Part shown: positions 8,601-17,931 of the stretch, piece after piece
Position numbering within the stretch: the first letter of the stretch is position 1
How the letters are laid out: the number at the start of each line of letters is the position of its first letter
Assembly: GCA_009777245.1 (NCBI GenBank)
Contig: WRMF01000011.1
Location: forward strand, 1-63,243
DNA length: 63,243 nt
DNA from: Betaproteobacteria bacterium
GTDB taxonomy: Bacteria > Pseudomonadota > Gammaproteobacteria > Burkholderiales > Rhodocyclaceae
Direction: 5' to 3'
The notes under the pieces: generated by a model
Databases searched by the model: none
What the model was told of the DNA's origin: nothing
What the model saw: the letters and a program-made list of their open reading frames with translations, nothing else
Made by a program: the position numbers and the translations under genes

Positions 8601-10907
8601 GCTGTTTACTGTCAGTCCGCCCGTATTTGTGATACTGCCCGCGCCGGACAAGGTGTTGATGCTGCGGGACGCGGCCAAGGTGTCATAAGTTGCCCCGCTG
8701 GCTACGGAAAGGTTGGTGTTAGAAGCGATATTGCCCGCAAGCGTCCCCTCTCTAACGATGGTAGCCCCGCTGTAAGTGTTCGCTCCGGTCAGGGTCAATG
8801 TGCCCTCGCCTGTTTTGGTGAATCCGCCCGTGCCAATCAAAGCGCCTGCCATCCTGGCAGGGTCGCCTGTCCCTGGCGTGTCAATGACGTTATCGCCTGC
8901 CCCCAGCGTCCAGCCTTTATTATAATTTCTGGCGATCTGTAGCCGCAAAGTTGCCCCTGCCAGAGTGTTCGTCCCCGTCCCCAGAGCGTAATAATCGCCG
9001 TCAATGCTAAGCGTGCCCGCACTGACCGTTATGTCGCCAATCTGCTGATTGGAACCTCTCAAAGTCAACGTGCCATCGCCGGTCTTGGTAAATCCGCCCG
9101 TGCCGGTAAGGCTACCGTTCAGAATCGCATTCACGCCCCCCGGCGTTTCAATGAAATTGTCGCCCGCGCCAAGCGCCCAGCCCTGGTTGTAATCTCTAGA
9201 GGGACCGCCAGCCAGACGCAACGTGCCGCCCTCCAGCGTGTTTGTGCCCGTGCCGAGATTGTAGGTATTGTCAATACTGAGCGTCCCTTCTCTCACCGTT
9301 ATCCCGCCGTGCCAAAAGTAGAAATTCGCGTCGCCAGTCAGAGTCAACGTCCCACTGCCTTGCTTGACGATATTCCCCGAACCGGAAAAGTTGGTAGATT
9401 GGGTGGAGTCAGTATCGCGTATTAAAATCAGGGTGGACAAAGGGAGCAGATTCAGAAATTCCGCGTTCAACACACCCCCCTCATAAATGGTGTTCGTGCC
9501 GCCCATGTTCCCCGTATTGCCAATAGCATTGATGGTTCCGCCGCTATGCACATAAGCAGACCAAGAAGCGCCGCCTGCATTGATGTTTTGCACGCCGCCG
9601 GAGTAGATGTCGGTATTAACGGCTCTGCCGTCAACATTTTGCACCCCGCCGGAGGAGATAATGGCGTCGGTTGCGGAGGCGCCTGCGCTGATATTCTGCG
9701 TACCGCCGCCCCAGATGTCTGCGCTACCGACAAGGGCGCCTGTATCAACATTTTGCACGCCGCCCGCGCTGATGTTAGTGTTGCTTACGACGAGGTTGCT
9801 GCCCGCGTAAACATTTTGCACCCCGCCTGAGTTGATGGTAGTGCTGGTAGCCCAGCCGCCATAAACATCCTGCACGCCTGCGTTGATGGTGGTGTAGCTG
9901 GCGGAGCCGTCCGCGTAAACAGTTTGCTGACCGCCCGCGTTGATGGTAGTCGTGTGCGCCGCGTGATGAACATTTTGCACACCGCCGGAATTGATAGTAG
10001 TCTTTTCAGCTAAGCCGTCAACATTTTGCACCCCGCCTGAGTTGATGGTAGTCGTTTCAGCTTTGCCATCGCGGTTAACATTTTGCGCGCCGCCTGAATT
10101 GATGACGGTGGTGTAGGCTTGGCCGTTTGCGTTTATGTTTTGCGTACTGCCTGCGTTGATGGTGGTGTTGGTGGCAGAGGCATCGCGGTCAATGTTTTGC
10201 GTACTGCCTGAGTTGAGAATGGTGGAAGTGGCTTTGCCATTGCGGTTAACATTTTGCACGCCGCCTGAATTGATGGTGGTATTTTTGGCTTCGCCGCTTG
10301 CATTAATGTTTTGCCTGGCGCCGTTAATGATAGTGGTAATGGCGACGCTGTTTGAGTCAATCTCCTGCGTGCCGCCCCAGAGGGTGGTGTTGGTGGCATT
10401 GGAGCCGGAACCAAGACGTTGCCAGCCGCCAGTCATGATGGTGTTAATGATGATTCCGGCGTTGGTAGCTCTTTGCTCGCCGCCTGAATTGATGGTGACG
10501 CCGGTAGCGGTACCGCCTTCAACAGCTTGCTGACCGCCATGGATCGTAGCGCCGCTGGCAAGGCCGCCTGAAACAATTGTTTGCTGACCGCCCGCGTTGA
10601 TGGTGGTTGTCCTGGCTTCGCCTGCAACAATTTGCGTGCCGCGATCATTGACGGTGGTATTGGTGGTAGTGCCGCCGGAGCGGACACTTTGCGTACCGTA
10701 TGAATTGACGGTGGTATTGTAGGCTTCGCCGCCGCTACGCACATCCTGCTGGCCATGTGAAACAGTTTCGTTGTACACAGGGCTGTGATCGGGAGGCTCA
10801 ACAACATTAGTAAACGCCTGCGCCGACGTAGCGGAAAAAGCTGCGGCTACAGCCAAAGCCACACCCGTGGGACGAAAGATAAAACGCTGTTCAGTATGCT
10901 TTTTCAT
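2685..10907 (-). CDS. Giant type Va autotransporter adhesin with AIDA-type and PATR-type passenger repeats
   Basis: This 2740-residue secreted or surface protein starts with a signal peptide ending ATSAQA (cleavage after about residue 31). Residues from about 35 to 470 are some twenty copies of a 17-20 residue AIDA-type repeat (consensus TTINSGGVQNV). From about 490 to 2400 follow many autotransporter-associated beta-strand (PATR) repeats of the form GGFTKTGEGTLTLTGANTYSG, predicted to build a long beta-helix. The last 280 residues are the outer-membrane barrel, ending in RMRYEF with the C-terminal Phe needed for BAM recognition. ATG at 10907 has an AAGGAA ribosome site and an upstream promoter at 10947-10975. 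Adhesion or autoaggregation is the family role; the ligand is unknown. Confidence 0.93.
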   Translation of the reverse strand: MKKHTEQRFIFRPTGVALAVAAAFSATSAQAFTNVVEPPDHSPVYNETVSHGQQDVRSGGEAYNTTVNSYGTQSVRSGGTTTNTTVNDRGTQIVAGEARTTTINAGGQQTIVSGGLASGATIHGGQQAVEGGTATGVTINSGGEQRATNAGIIINTIMTGGWQRLGSGSNATNTTLWGGTQEIDSNSVAITTIINGARQNINASGEAKNTTINSGGVQNVNRNGKATSTILNSGSTQNIDRDASATNTTINAGSTQNINANGQAYTTVINSGGAQNVNRDGKAETTTINSGGVQNVDGLAEKTTINSGGVQNVHHAAHTTTINAGGQQTVYADGSASYTTINAGVQDVYGGWATSTTINSGGVQNVYAGSNLVVSNTNISAGGVQNVDTGALVGSADIWGGGTQNISAGASATDAIISSGGVQNVDGRAVNTDIYSGGVQNINAGGASWSAYVHSGGTINAIGNTGNMGGTNTIYEGGVLNAEFLNLLPLSTLILIRDTDSTQSTNFSGSGNIVKQGSGTLTLTGDANFYFWHGGITVREGTLSIDNTYNLGTGTNTLEGGTLRLAGGPSRDYNQGWALGAGDNFIETPGGVNAILNGSLTGTGGFTKTGDGTLTLRGSNQQIGDITVSAGTLSIDGDYYALGTGTNTLAGATLRLQIARNYNKGWTLGAGDNVIDTPGTGDPARMAGALIGTGGFTKTGEGTLTLTGANTYSGATIVREGTLAGNIASNTNLSVASGATYDTLAASRSINTLSGAGSITNTGGLTVNSGNFSGDISGGGGLTKNSGGGLYVGSFQAGNLAVNSGGLYIGGDSTASGVAAFANGTTFGTSRGFVLTANNVTIGSGATVDLTSASFDGSLTPITVIKTNGNTISGGFDKVTVGGVEVGSLPVSLERFITAELAAETRSTEVVVTGAFGLVWNSEEDDSAHGHFNVGSEFTLDANLANNLESDAWFGGWDGKKLTKTGAGTLILTGANTYTGGTVINAGTLSIGSDANIGATEAGRENILGGTDAAAPATLRLTGTGAIYSSSWTLEGILNAIETPDSVTATMSGNLTGAGGGFEKTGEGRLILTGTNTYSGGTTVSAGILAGDTTSLQGNITNNAGVEFNQASNGSYTGVMSGTGQLAKGGAGTLTLAGDNSYSGDTVIQDGSLTVTGYLGHTGGSIGAYSGNIIHNGTNLTFNQGSGSQQTLSGVISGSGSLTKSGDGILILTGVNDYGSTTVNGGALSIGSDANIGAGTNALNNATLMLTGGDYAKDWTLTGAATIETEVTAIMSGVLGGAGGFEKTGAGTLILTGTNTYTGGTTVSGGALSIGSDANIGATGTNTLNGGTLRLTGASYARDWTLNDVAGNAIEATGGNAAMSGVLGGAGGFTKSGGGELTLSGANTYSGDTTISGGTLEVTGTLGGGSYGGAIVNNGALTFNQTANQSLSGDISGSGLLTKSGSGALTLAGNNSGYSGDITVRGGTLNIGSDANLGLGTNTLAGGTLSLGAATYSKGWTLGYMPETGLNVIATTGSAAISGNLTGDGGFIKNGAGTLTLEGDNDYKGVTIVNAGTLAGNIADNTDLTVRGGATYSALSGDRVINTLFGAGAVNNTGGGITVNRANFSGNISGDGDLTVSRGNISGAISITGDLTKNSGDNLYIGTTTAGNVTVNAGGLYMGDGKVMTASGHVEFKDGTTLGAGFDGSAYSSITAGDVTISEFGATIDLTSYNQTSPATPFTVITSANEIVGNFSRVTVGGAEVHTEVTIDRFIRGSAVAAKSPDEKEIQVTLGGFELVWNLPITETDPDSGKTLAHGTFDVRSEFTLGASLTDRSSDTGNNEIDPATNKWEWDGKTLTKTGHGVLIMTGTGHGYGDTIIKAGTLSIGSDANIGIGTNILDGGTLLLTGGSYAKGWTLNAASNVIETPDGISAVMSGALVGDGGLRKAGEGALTLGGNNTYEGDTIIVAGNLTVTGYLGYEAGAGGSNDYGGNIVNNGGSLTFRQGGDQTLSGSINGNGGLEKDGGGALILTGNNGYMGSTTISDGALIVEGTLGNGTYTGNITNNAELVFDQSDNQTLYGSITGSGSLTKDGAGTLFLFGDNNGHTGDITVSGGKLGVTSDRSLNAESSERNLSGGTLLLQGGTYAKGWTLDAEANAIETAGSGATMSGVLDGAGGFTKTGNGELILGGNNTYEGDTIIGAGSLTVTGYLGYEAGTGGSNDYGGDIVNNGGSLTFRQGGDQILSGEISGAGALVKDRAGTLEITGSNNTYTGLTAVMAGTLAVGDGADWNISDKLALHSGATLDASSVIMIVGDLRQIDVYGRSNAGMEPAEWTGSNLNMEGQTVNFHMFGGQPDPVFLVNGADANIIDATIGLTMSGYLFEKQRVELLQVAGGDLEANDDYGMRTIARGTTMEEVYGIWKDGNSLYAGLENRKASDKAKAYSTGFLSGVAFLNQGSDLVSGQGMFEAVYAADPVSGRPNTGFAAVSGGKSRYKTGSHSDVSGVSLIAGASWGQNLEQEQRLTLGVFMEYGNASYDSYNSFARGAVDGNGDVRHYGIGALGRLDLANGAYTEGSFRMGNVKNKFSGKGFGSDGDLRGNYKTSSMYFSAHLGAGHALEINEKNSLDLHVKYLWTRQGSDSVSVAANESVDFKSVNSHRVRLGGRFNHDMEKNVRVYAGLAYEYEFDAKAKATAIYTAQYFGDFVNDINAPSLKGSTGIAEFGVNFKPSQNKPLFLEAGLQGYVGKREGITGSLRMRYEF

Positions 10908-11245
10908 GTAAGTTCCTTAAAAACATTGATACAACAACGAGAGCGAATCATACACCGCGCATGAATGACTGTCATGGACTTTTTCCCCTCTCCTGATCGA
11001 AAAGGCTTGCAGACGGCAATTGTTTCTCCCCTCTCCCGCTTGCGGGAAAAGGTAAAGGCTTGAGTTGTCATTTACGCTTCCTGAATCCGCGACGCCAGCC
11101 CTCTCCCTTGACCCCTCTCCCATAAATGGGATAAGGAGATTTGCGGCGTAGCCAAAATTGCAGCCCGCAAGACCAGGAAGCGAATAGAGCATGCCTGCCG
11201 GAAGTAAGCTAAAATATAGAGTTTGCCGACCTTGCCGCCGTTGCC
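10908..11245. other. Divergent intergenic region between the autotransporter and the DUF3683 gene
   Basis: This 338-bp stretch contains the autotransporter promoter and copies of the CTCTCCCGCTTGCGGGA intergenic repeat (about 11020-11050 and a degenerate copy near 11100-11130). No reading frame in it looks real. No strong ribosome site precedes the ATG at 11246. Confidence 0.5.
10947..10975 (-). promoter_or_regulatory. Sigma-70 type promoter for the autotransporter gene
   Basis: On the minus strand, ATGACA (10970-10975) and TATGAT (10947-10952) are separated by 17 bases, a near-consensus -35/-10 pair about 40 bases upstream of the start codon at 10907. Seen directly; not experimentally supported. 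Confidence 0.6.
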
Positions 11246-14200
11246 ATGAATGCCCGTATAAGGGAAATTCCCTATAACTACACCTCGTTTTCCGACCGGG
11301 AAATTGTGATTCGCCTCCTGGGCGAAGAAAACTGGCGCGTATTGGACGAGTTGCGCGGCGAACGAAACACCGGACGTTCAGCCCGGATGCTCTACGAAGT
11401 CATAGGCGACATCTGGGTAGTCAAACGTAATCCCTATCTGGAAGACGACCTCCTGGCAAACCGGGAACGGCGCTCCCTTCTGATCGGCGCGCTCTATCAT
11501 CGCCTGAAAGAAGTAGAAAAACGCCGCCTCGCCTCTGAATCCGAATCCCCGGACAGAAGCGCGAAGGTATTGCAACTCGTCGAAGCGGCAAAGAAAGCGG
11601 TGCGGCATTTTGAAATCTGGTTTCAGGAAAACCGGCAACTGCGAAAAACCGCATTGAGCATTCTGTCCCGCCATACCCGCCGCGACAATATCGCGTTCGA
11701 TGGTTTCGCCCGCGTCGCGCACGTGACGGACGCCACCGACTGGCGGGTGGAATATCCTTTCGTGGTGCTGACGCCGGATTCGGAAAAAGAAATCGCGCCG
11801 CTCGTGAAAGGCTGCATCGAGGCGGGGCTGACCATCATTCCCAGAGGCGGCGGCACAGGTTATACAGGCGGCGCGGTGCCGCTGTCTCCCCATTCTGCCG
11901 TCATCAATACGGAAAAACTGACGCATCTTGGCGAGGTGGAGGAAATCATCCTGCCGGGGCATTCCGCGCCTTATGCCACGATCCGCGCCGGGGCGGGCGT
12001 GGTGACAGATCGCGTATCCGAAGCCGCTTCAAAAGCCGGACTGGTATTCGCGGTAGACCCGACTTCGGCTTCGGCTTCCACCATAGGCGGCAATATCGCC
12101 ATGAACGCGGGCGGCAAAAAGGCGGTGCTCTGGGGAACGGCGCTCGATAATCTGGTCTGGTGGAAAATGGTCGACCCGAACGGCGACTGGCTGGAAGTTG
12201 AACGCATAAATCACAATCTTGGCAAGATTCACGAGCAGGAAACGGCGGAATTTCGAGTGTCCCGCCACTCCCCGAACGGCAAGAAAAAAATCGGCGAGGA
12301 AATAATCAGGATACCCGGCAAAAGCTGCCGGAAAACCGGCTTGGGCAAGGATGTCACCGATAAATTCCTGGGCGGCATTCCCGGCGTGCAAAAGGAAGGC
12401 ACGGACGGGATCATCGTCGCCGCGCGCTGGGCGCTCCACAAAATGCCGCCGGTGACGCGCACTGTCTGCCTCGAATTTTTCGGACAGGCGCGGGAAGCCG
12501 TGCCTTCCATAGTCGACATCACCGACTATTTCAAGCCCGGCGGGAGCGGGCATGAGGCGGGAGTCCGGCTTGCGGGACTGGAACACATGGACGAACGCTA
12601 TATCAAAGCCGTGGGTTACGCCACCAAAGCCAAACAACATGGTCGCCCGAAAATGGTTCTGATCGGAGACATCGTAGGACACGATGAAAAATCCGTCATG
12701 GCAGCCGCTTCCGATGTCGTTCGCATGACCAATCTTCGCGGCGGCGAAGGCTTTATCGCGGCCACAGCGGAAATGCGTAAAAAGTTCTGGATCGAGCGAT
12801 CCAACACAGCCGCCATTTCCCGCCATACCAACGCCTTCAAGCTGAACGAGGACGTGGTTATTCCCCTGGATCGCATGGGCGAATACTGCGACGGCATCGA
12901 GCGTATCAATATAGAACTTTCCATCGAAAACAAACTCGCGCTTTGCGATGCGCTTACCGCTTTTCTGCATGGCGATTTGCCCGTGCGCGCCCGCGACAGC
13001 AAACTGGAAAAAGAGGTGCTGATCGGCGAGCGGCGCGAGACCGCTCTGGAACATGTCGCCGCCGTGCGGCGTCGCTGGCAATGGATGTTGCGGAATCTTG
13101 ACCTGCCGCTTGAAGAAGCCGAGGCTGAATTTTCCCGATACGGCATCATCAAGGACGAGCTTACCAACCGCGCCAAATCCCCTACCCTCTTTCATCGTCT
13201 TCAGGATTATTCGGTGCGGGTATCGTGGAAAACGGAATTGAAGGAGCCGCTGGAAATCATTTTCGATGGTCCCATGTTCCGCCCCCTTTCCGAAAAACTG
13301 GACGCCGTGCAGAAAGAGGCGTTGAGCGGGCGCGTCTTTGTGGCATTGCACATGCACGCCGGCGACGGCAATGTGCATACCAACATTCCGGTAAATTCCG
13401 ACAATTACGAAATGCTCCAGACCGGCAATCGGGCGGTCAAGCGCATCATGACGCTTGCCCGATCATTGGGCGGCGTAATTTCCGGCGAGCACGGCATCGG
13501 CATAACCAAGCTGCAATTCCTGACGGAAGAGGAAATAGCGCCTTATCAGGCGTACAAGGCCAGAATTGACCCGGAAGGCCGCTTCAACCGGGGTAAGCTG
13601 ATGCCCGGCGGCACGCTTGAAAACGCCTATACCCCTTCTTTTTCGCTCCTGGGATCGGAATCCCTGATTATGGAGCGATCGGCAATCGGGGATATTGCCG
13701 AAATGGTCAAGAATTGCCTGCGCTGCGGCAAATGTAAACCAGTCTGCACGACCCATGTCCCCCGCGCCAACCTGCTCTACAGCCCGCGCAACAAGATTCT
13801 GGCCTTGAGCCTGTTTATCGAGGCTTTTTTGTATGAGGAACAGACCCGGCGCGGGATCAGCATGCAACATTTCAACGAATTCAATGACCTGGCCGATCAT
13901 TGCACAGTCTGCCACCGCTGCGCCAATCCTTGTCCGGTGGATATTGATTTCGGCGACGTTACCATTACCATGCGAAATTTCCTGCGTAGAGAGAAGAAAA
14001 AGAATTTTTCGCTGGCTTCTTTTCTGGCGATGCGTTTTCTCTCCCTCAAAGACCCATCGGCCATCAAGCTGATGCGAAAAGCCATGATTGACTACGGCTA
14101 TCGGGCGCAGCGGCTGGGCTTTCGTTTCGGCAAGTATTTGGGGCTGATTCAGAAAAGCGTCAAACATCCCGCTGCCACCCTGGGGCGTCCCGGAATAAAG

Positions 14201-15130
14201 GCTCAAATTATCCACTTCATCAACAAGCCCATGCCCGGCGGCATCCCCAGCCGCACTGCACGCGCCTTGCTGGATATTGAGGACAACGCAGTCATTCCGG
14301 TAATCCGCGACCCCATGAAAACCGAGACGGAAGCCGTCTTTTACTTCCCCGGCTGCGGCTCCGAGCGGCTTTTCAGCCAGATTGGACTCGCAACCCAGGC
14401 AATGCTGTTTCATATGGGCGTCATTACCGTCCTGCCGCCGGGGTATCTCTGCTGCGGCTATCCGCAAACCGCCGCCGGAGTGGACGACGTGGGACAGAAA
14501 ATCTCGACCGAGAACCGGGTGCTCTTTCACCGCGTCGCCAATACGTTAAACTATCTTGACATCAAAACGGTCATCGTCTCCTGCGGCACATGTATGGATC
14601 GGTTGCAAACCTATGAATTCGAGCGGATTTTTCCCGGCTCCCGCCTGCTCGACATTCACGAATACCTGATGGAAAAAGGAGTTCGCCTCGAAACAAGCGC
14701 AAAAGACACACGCTATCTTTACCATGACCCTTGCCACTCGCCGATGAAAACCCACGCGCCGCTGAAAGTAGTCAATACCTTGCTTGGCGCTTCCGGCAGT
14801 CAGGAGATTACCCTTTCCGACCGCTGCTGCGGCGAATCCGGCACATTTTCCGTCACCAGACCGGATATCGCCACCCAAACACGTTTTCGCAAGCAGCAGG
14901 AAATGGAACAGGGGACAAGCGCCCTTCGCGCCGACGGTTTCAAGGGAGCCGTCAAAACGCTTACTTCCTGTCCTTCCTGCTTGCAGGGGCTGTCCCGTTA
15001 TCGGAAGGATGCGGCATTCAGCAGCGATTACGTCGTTATTGAATTGGCGCGTCGTCTACTTGGCGAGCAATGGATGAAAAATTATGTGCAAAAAGTCAGT
15101 ACAGGAGGGATAGAAAGAGTTATCTTATAG
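11246..15130 (+). CDS. DUF3683 FAD-binding oxidoreductase with Fe-S and CCG domains (D-lactate/glycolate dehydrogenase-like fusion)
   Basis: A 1294-residue redox protein of a fusion type known in beta- and gammaproteobacteria. Order of parts: DUF3683 N-terminus (about 1-150); PCMH-type FAD-binding domain with [11 protein letters not shown] near 197; FAD-oxidase C-terminal domain with [10 protein letters not shown] near 705; two ferredoxin-like clusters [11 protein letters not shown] (825) and [11 protein letters not shown] (886); and two CCG cysteine-rich domains (LCCGYPQ near 1069, CCGESGTFS near 1193). This equals GlcD, GlcF/GlpC and heterodisulfide-reductase-like parts in one chain. A role as a membrane-associated 2-hydroxyacid dehydrogenase feeding quinones is inferred; no substrate has been proved for the DUF3683 family to my knowledge. 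It is followed after 39 bp by the next plus-strand gene. Confidence 0.88.
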   Translation: MNARIREIPYNYTSFSDREIVIRLLGEENWRVLDELRGERNTGRSARMLYEVIGDIWVVKRNPYLEDDLLANRERRSLLIGALYHRLKEVEKRRLASESESPDRSAKVLQLVEAAKKAVRHFEIWFQENRQLRKTALSILSRHTRRDNIAFDGFARVAHVTDATDWRVEYPFVVLTPDSEKEIAPLVKGCIEAGLTIIPRGGGTGYTGGAVPLSPHSAVINTEKLTHLGEVEEIILPGHSAPYATIRAGAGVVTDRVSEAASKAGLVFAVDPTSASASTIGGNIAMNAGGKKAVLWGTALDNLVWWKMVDPNGDWLEVERINHNLGKIHEQETAEFRVSRHSPNGKKKIGEEIIRIPGKSCRKTGLGKDVTDKFLGGIPGVQKEGTDGIIVAARWALHKMPPVTRTVCLEFFGQAREAVPSIVDITDYFKPGGSGHEAGVRLAGLEHMDERYIKAVGYATKAKQHGRPKMVLIGDIVGHDEKSVMAAASDVVRMTNLRGGEGFIAATAEMRKKFWIERSNTAAISRHTNAFKLNEDVVIPLDRMGEYCDGIERINIELSIENKLALCDALTAFLHGDLPVRARDSKLEKEVLIGERRETALEHVAAVRRRWQWMLRNLDLPLEEAEAEFSRYGIIKDELTNRAKSPTLFHRLQDYSVRVSWKTELKEPLEIIFDGPMFRPLSEKLDAVQKEALSGRVFVALHMHAGDGNVHTNIPVNSDNYEMLQTGNRAVKRIMTLARSLGGVISGEHGIGITKLQFLTEEEIAPYQAYKARIDPEGRFNRGKLMPGGTLENAYTPSFSLLGSESLIMERSAIGDIAEMVKNCLRCGKCKPVCTTHVPRANLLYSPRNKILALSLFIEAFLYEEQTRRGISMQHFNEFNDLADHCTVCHRCANPCPVDIDFGDVTITMRNFLRREKKKNFSLASFLAMRFLSLKDPSAIKLMRKAMIDYGYRAQRLGFRFGKYLGLIQKSVKHPAATLGRPGIKAQIIHFINKPMPGGIPSRTARALLDIEDNAVIPVIRDPMKTETEAVFYFPGCGSERLFSQIGLATQAMLFHMGVITVLPPGYLCCGYPQTAAGVDDVGQKISTENRVLFHRVANTLNYLDIKTVIVSCGTCMDRLQTYEFERIFPGSRLLDIHEYLMEKGVRLETSAKDTRYLYHDPCHSPMKTHAPLKVVNTLLGASGSQEITLSDRCCGESGTFSVTRPDIATQTRFRKQQEMEQGTSALRADGFKGAVKTLTSCPSCLQGLSRYRKDAAFSSDYVVIELARRLLGEQWMKNYVQKVSTGGIERVIL

Positions 15131-15169
15131 GCAGCTAATCAACTCATGCTATTTCATAAAGGATTCGTC

Positions 15170-16804
15170 ATGAGCAAACATGTAGACATGGCTTCCGGCA
15201 AACCCATTGACAACCTTGCCGAGGCTATTCGCCGCATCAGCACACTCCCCGCCGACCTGACCGGGACTCTGGATGGAATTCGCAATATCCTATCCGACCT
15301 GAAGCAGAATCCGCCGGAGGCCACCCTCTATCTGGCCATATTGGAGGAACTCAGAAAACCATTGCGGCAGACGGTAAGAGCCGTCAGCAAAGGCAAATAT
15401 CACGACAAACCCTTGCCGCACACAGGGGCGACGGAAACTGCCTTTAACCACGTCATTTCCAGCCTGCGCCTGATGAATCAGGCTTACGGCCATTGCAAGC
15501 TGCTTCTGCCCGAAGACGCGGACGCACGGCATTACGCCCAGATTCTCCACCGCAACATCCACTATGTCACACGCATCGTCTTTGAACATTACCGCGCCCG
15601 TCTTGACTTGCCGGTCGGCATATGGAAGGAGGCGCACGGCTATTATGAAGAAGCCGTGCATCATAATCTCGCCGACCGCGCCATCATTGACGCGCTGGAA
15701 GGCGGACAAAGCATTTCCACGGCTGCAAGCTACATAGCCCTGCTTCTGGTTGATCTTGCCAACCCTTATGCTCACGGCGCGGACGAGCAGGAATTGATTT
15801 TTCGCCTGGCGCGTCTGGGTGCGCCTCTGGTCAAAATCGAAATGCCGGATTCTATGCTTGATATTCCGCCTTTCATTCTTGACCTCGGCACAGACCTTCC
15901 CCTGCATCCCCCGGTGCATAGCGAGATCGGGCAGTCTGCGCGTTGCCTGGATACAAATCCGCTGGGCACACACATGGAAAGCCTGCATACCCGCTTGAAG
16001 ACCGAGGAAATGCCGCCTTCCATCCCATTGGGCGATGATCTGGACAAGGTGGATTGCGGGTTGCTTATTGCCGTGCTGGAGCTTATTTATGCGCCTTGGA
16101 TGCAGGCGCGCATCCCCCGCCGCTTCCATCGCTATACGGGACAAGGCAAAATAAATGTTTGCAGCGGCTTCGAGCAAGCGCATCTGGCGATTTCAGGAGC
16201 GCCTTTCGCTCAACCGCATGGACAACATTACCCTGACCGGGCGCTCAGCAGCAACGCGGAAATTGTGCGTCTTTTTCAGTTGGATGACCAACAATTGGTG
16301 GATGAAAAAAGTGTGCGGAAAAACCGATCGCTCCTCATGCTGCGCCCCGATACCTGGTATGTGGTCGATCAATCCGCCAGCGGCTTTCGCCTTTCCCGCT
16401 CGATCGTCGGCACAAGCGTTTCCCACGGCGAATTGCTGGCAGTCCAGCCGCAGGACAGCGAAAATTATGTTTTGTCGAGAATCTCCTGGCTGATGCAGGA
16501 TGCCAGCGGACTGCACGCCGGACTGGCTGTCCTGCCGGGAATGCCGAAGGCCGTCGCCGTTTCCGCCCTCGCGTCCGACAACCAGCAGAAAGTCCACCTG
16601 ACACAATACGAACAGGCTTTCCTCATGCCCGGTCTGGGACATCTGGGAACAGAACCCTTCCTGATTATTCCGCTTGGTTTATGGAAACAATCCGAGGGCA
16701 AAATTTCCATGGTCATTGAGAACAACATCGTGCCGGTCGTGCTGGAGAAAGTCCTTCGCACAGGCAGGAATTTTGTAATGCTAAGCTACAAGGTGGAATC
16801 GTAA
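15170..16804 (+). CDS. Uncharacterised 544-residue protein, C-terminal part PilZ-like
   Basis: No firm family is recognised. The start at 15170 was chosen because AAAGGA lies just upstream; an earlier in-frame ATG at 15146 has none. The first 350 residues look all-helical, without membrane segments or a signal peptide. Residues from about 385 onward (DTWYVVDQSASGFRLSRS, then GELLAVQP and ISWLMQDASGLHAGLAVLPG) resemble the beta-barrel pattern of PilZ-like domains, though the canonical RxxxR motif is not evident. The gene lies between the DUF3683 gene and ubiE, 3 bp before ubiE, so it is probably co-expressed. A cyclic di-GMP or regulatory role is only a guess. Confidence 0.65.
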   Translation: MSKHVDMASGKPIDNLAEAIRRISTLPADLTGTLDGIRNILSDLKQNPPEATLYLAILEELRKPLRQTVRAVSKGKYHDKPLPHTGATETAFNHVISSLRLMNQAYGHCKLLLPEDADARHYAQILHRNIHYVTRIVFEHYRARLDLPVGIWKEAHGYYEEAVHHNLADRAIIDALEGGQSISTAASYIALLLVDLANPYAHGADEQELIFRLARLGAPLVKIEMPDSMLDIPPFILDLGTDLPLHPPVHSEIGQSARCLDTNPLGTHMESLHTRLKTEEMPPSIPLGDDLDKVDCGLLIAVLELIYAPWMQARIPRRFHRYTGQGKINVCSGFEQAHLAISGAPFAQPHGQHYPDRALSSNAEIVRLFQLDDQQLVDEKSVRKNRSLLMLRPDTWYVVDQSASGFRLSRSIVGTSVSHGELLAVQPQDSENYVLSRISWLMQDASGLHAGLAVLPGMPKAVAVSALASDNQQKVHLTQYEQAFLMPGLGHLGTEPFLIIPLGLWKQSEGKISMVIENNIVPVVLEKVLRTGRNFVMLSYKVES

Positions 16805-16807
16805 AAC

Positions 16808-17566
16808 ATGAGTTCCCGTCCAGGAGACGCGCATTCCCGCACCCATTTCGGGTTTCAACGCATTGCCGAGACGGAAAAGGCAAAAAAAGTCGCGGATGTC
16901 TTTGATTCCGTCGCCGATCGCTATGACCTGATGAACGACATCATGTCGGGCGGGCTGCATCGCCTCTGGAAATTCTTTACCGTCGCGCAAAGCGGCATCA
17001 AGCCGGGCGACAAGATACTTGATATTGCGGGCGGAACCGGCGACCTAGCGCTTGCCTTTGCCAAAAAGGCAGGCGCGGACGGCACGGTCATCCTTACAGA
17101 CATCAACCATGCCATGTTGACTCGCGGGCGCGACCGTCTCCTTGACAAGGGCTTTCTGATTCCCGCCGGGCAGTGCGACGCAGAAGCCTTGCCCTTCAAG
17201 GATAACGTATTCGATTGCGTATCCGTCTCCTTCGGGCTTCGCAACATGACCCGCAAGGAGAAGGCGCTTGCCGAAATGCGCCGCGTACTGAAGCCGGGCG
17301 GATGCCTGCTGATACTGGAGTTTTCGCAAATCTGGAAACCGCTAGCCCCGTTTTACGACCTTTATTCATTCAAGGTCATTCCTCGCATCGGGCAGTTGAT
17401 TACAGGCGATGCGGAAAGCTATCTCTATCTTGCCGAGTCCATTCGGATGCACCCCGATCAGGAAACCCTGAAAAAACTTATCGAATCCGCAGGGCTGGAA
17501 AAAGTCGAATACTTCAACCTGACTTTTGGCGCAGTCGCCCTGCACCGCGCTCAAAAACCGGAATAA
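16808..17566 (+). CDS. ubiE: Ubiquinone/menaquinone biosynthesis C-methyltransferase UbiE
   Basis: The 252-residue SAM-dependent methyltransferase carries the UbiE signature [24 protein letters not shown] motif [17 protein letters not shown], and the second signature [24 protein letters not shown]. It methylates the benzoquinone ring in ubiquinone synthesis and demethylmenaquinone in menaquinone synthesis. Length matches the family (about 250). It starts 3 bp after the preceding gene and is followed by a small membrane protein gene 20 bp later. Assignment is certain. Confidence 0.97.
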   Translation: MSSRPGDAHSRTHFGFQRIAETEKAKKVADVFDSVADRYDLMNDIMSGGLHRLWKFFTVAQSGIKPGDKILDIAGGTGDLALAFAKKAGADGTVILTDINHAMLTRGRDRLLDKGFLIPAGQCDAEALPFKDNVFDCVSVSFGLRNMTRKEKALAEMRRVLKPGGCLLILEFSQIWKPLAPFYDLYSFKVIPRIGQLITGDAESYLYLAESIRMHPDQETLKKLIESAGLEKVEYFNLTFGAVALHRAQKPE

Positions 17567-17586
17567 CTTGCAGAAAAGGAGAATTT

Positions 17587-17919
17587 ATGTCGGGTAGCGC
17601 CCTTTCAGGCCGTACCATCGCCGGAGTGTTGCTTATGCTGATCGGCGTTTTGCTGCTCGTCGCCAAATTGCATATCATTCCCATCAACGGCGATACTCTT
17701 GTCGCCGTCTGGTGGCCGGTCGGCGTCATTATTCTCGGTTTGGTTCTGATTGACATGAAAGGCAGTCTTTTGGGCTGGCTGCTCATAGTCTATGGCGTTT
17801 TGGCGCAGGCCGGAAAGCTGGGCTGGTTTTCCGTCGGTTTTGTTCAGGTTCTCACCGTCTGGTGGCCGCTTGGCCTCATCCTTTTAGGCGCAGTCCTCTT
17901 TATCCGCCCGAAAATTTAG
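17587..17919 (+). CDS. Small four-helix membrane protein, LiaF/DUF5668-like
   Basis: The 110-residue product consists almost entirely of four hydrophobic helices in two pairs, each pair ending in a VWWP motif (VAVWWPVGVIILG and LTVWWPLGLILLG), the pattern of LiaF-type transmembrane domains. The ATG at 17587 has a strong AAAGGAGAA ribosome site. It directly follows ubiE and is probably in the same transcript. Function is unknown; inner-membrane location is inferred. Confidence 0.75.
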   Translation: MSGSALSGRTIAGVLLMLIGVLLLVAKLHIIPINGDTLVAVWWPVGVIILGLVLIDMKGSLLGWLLIVYGVLAQAGKLGWFSVGFVQVLTVWWPLGLILLGAVLFIRPKI

Positions 17920-17931
17920 AGCGTTTGCGAT

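Noticed and set aside
9490-10800. Regularly spaced repeats of about 57-60 bp that look at first like a CRISPR array
   Set aside because: They are in frame within the autotransporter gene, encode AIDA-type repeats, vary in sequence, and have no unique spacers or cas genes.
12029-13378. 449-codon minus-strand reading frame opposite the DUF3683 gene (and another at 13463-14530)
   Set aside because: Shadow frames created by codon bias of the GC-rich sense gene; no family features.
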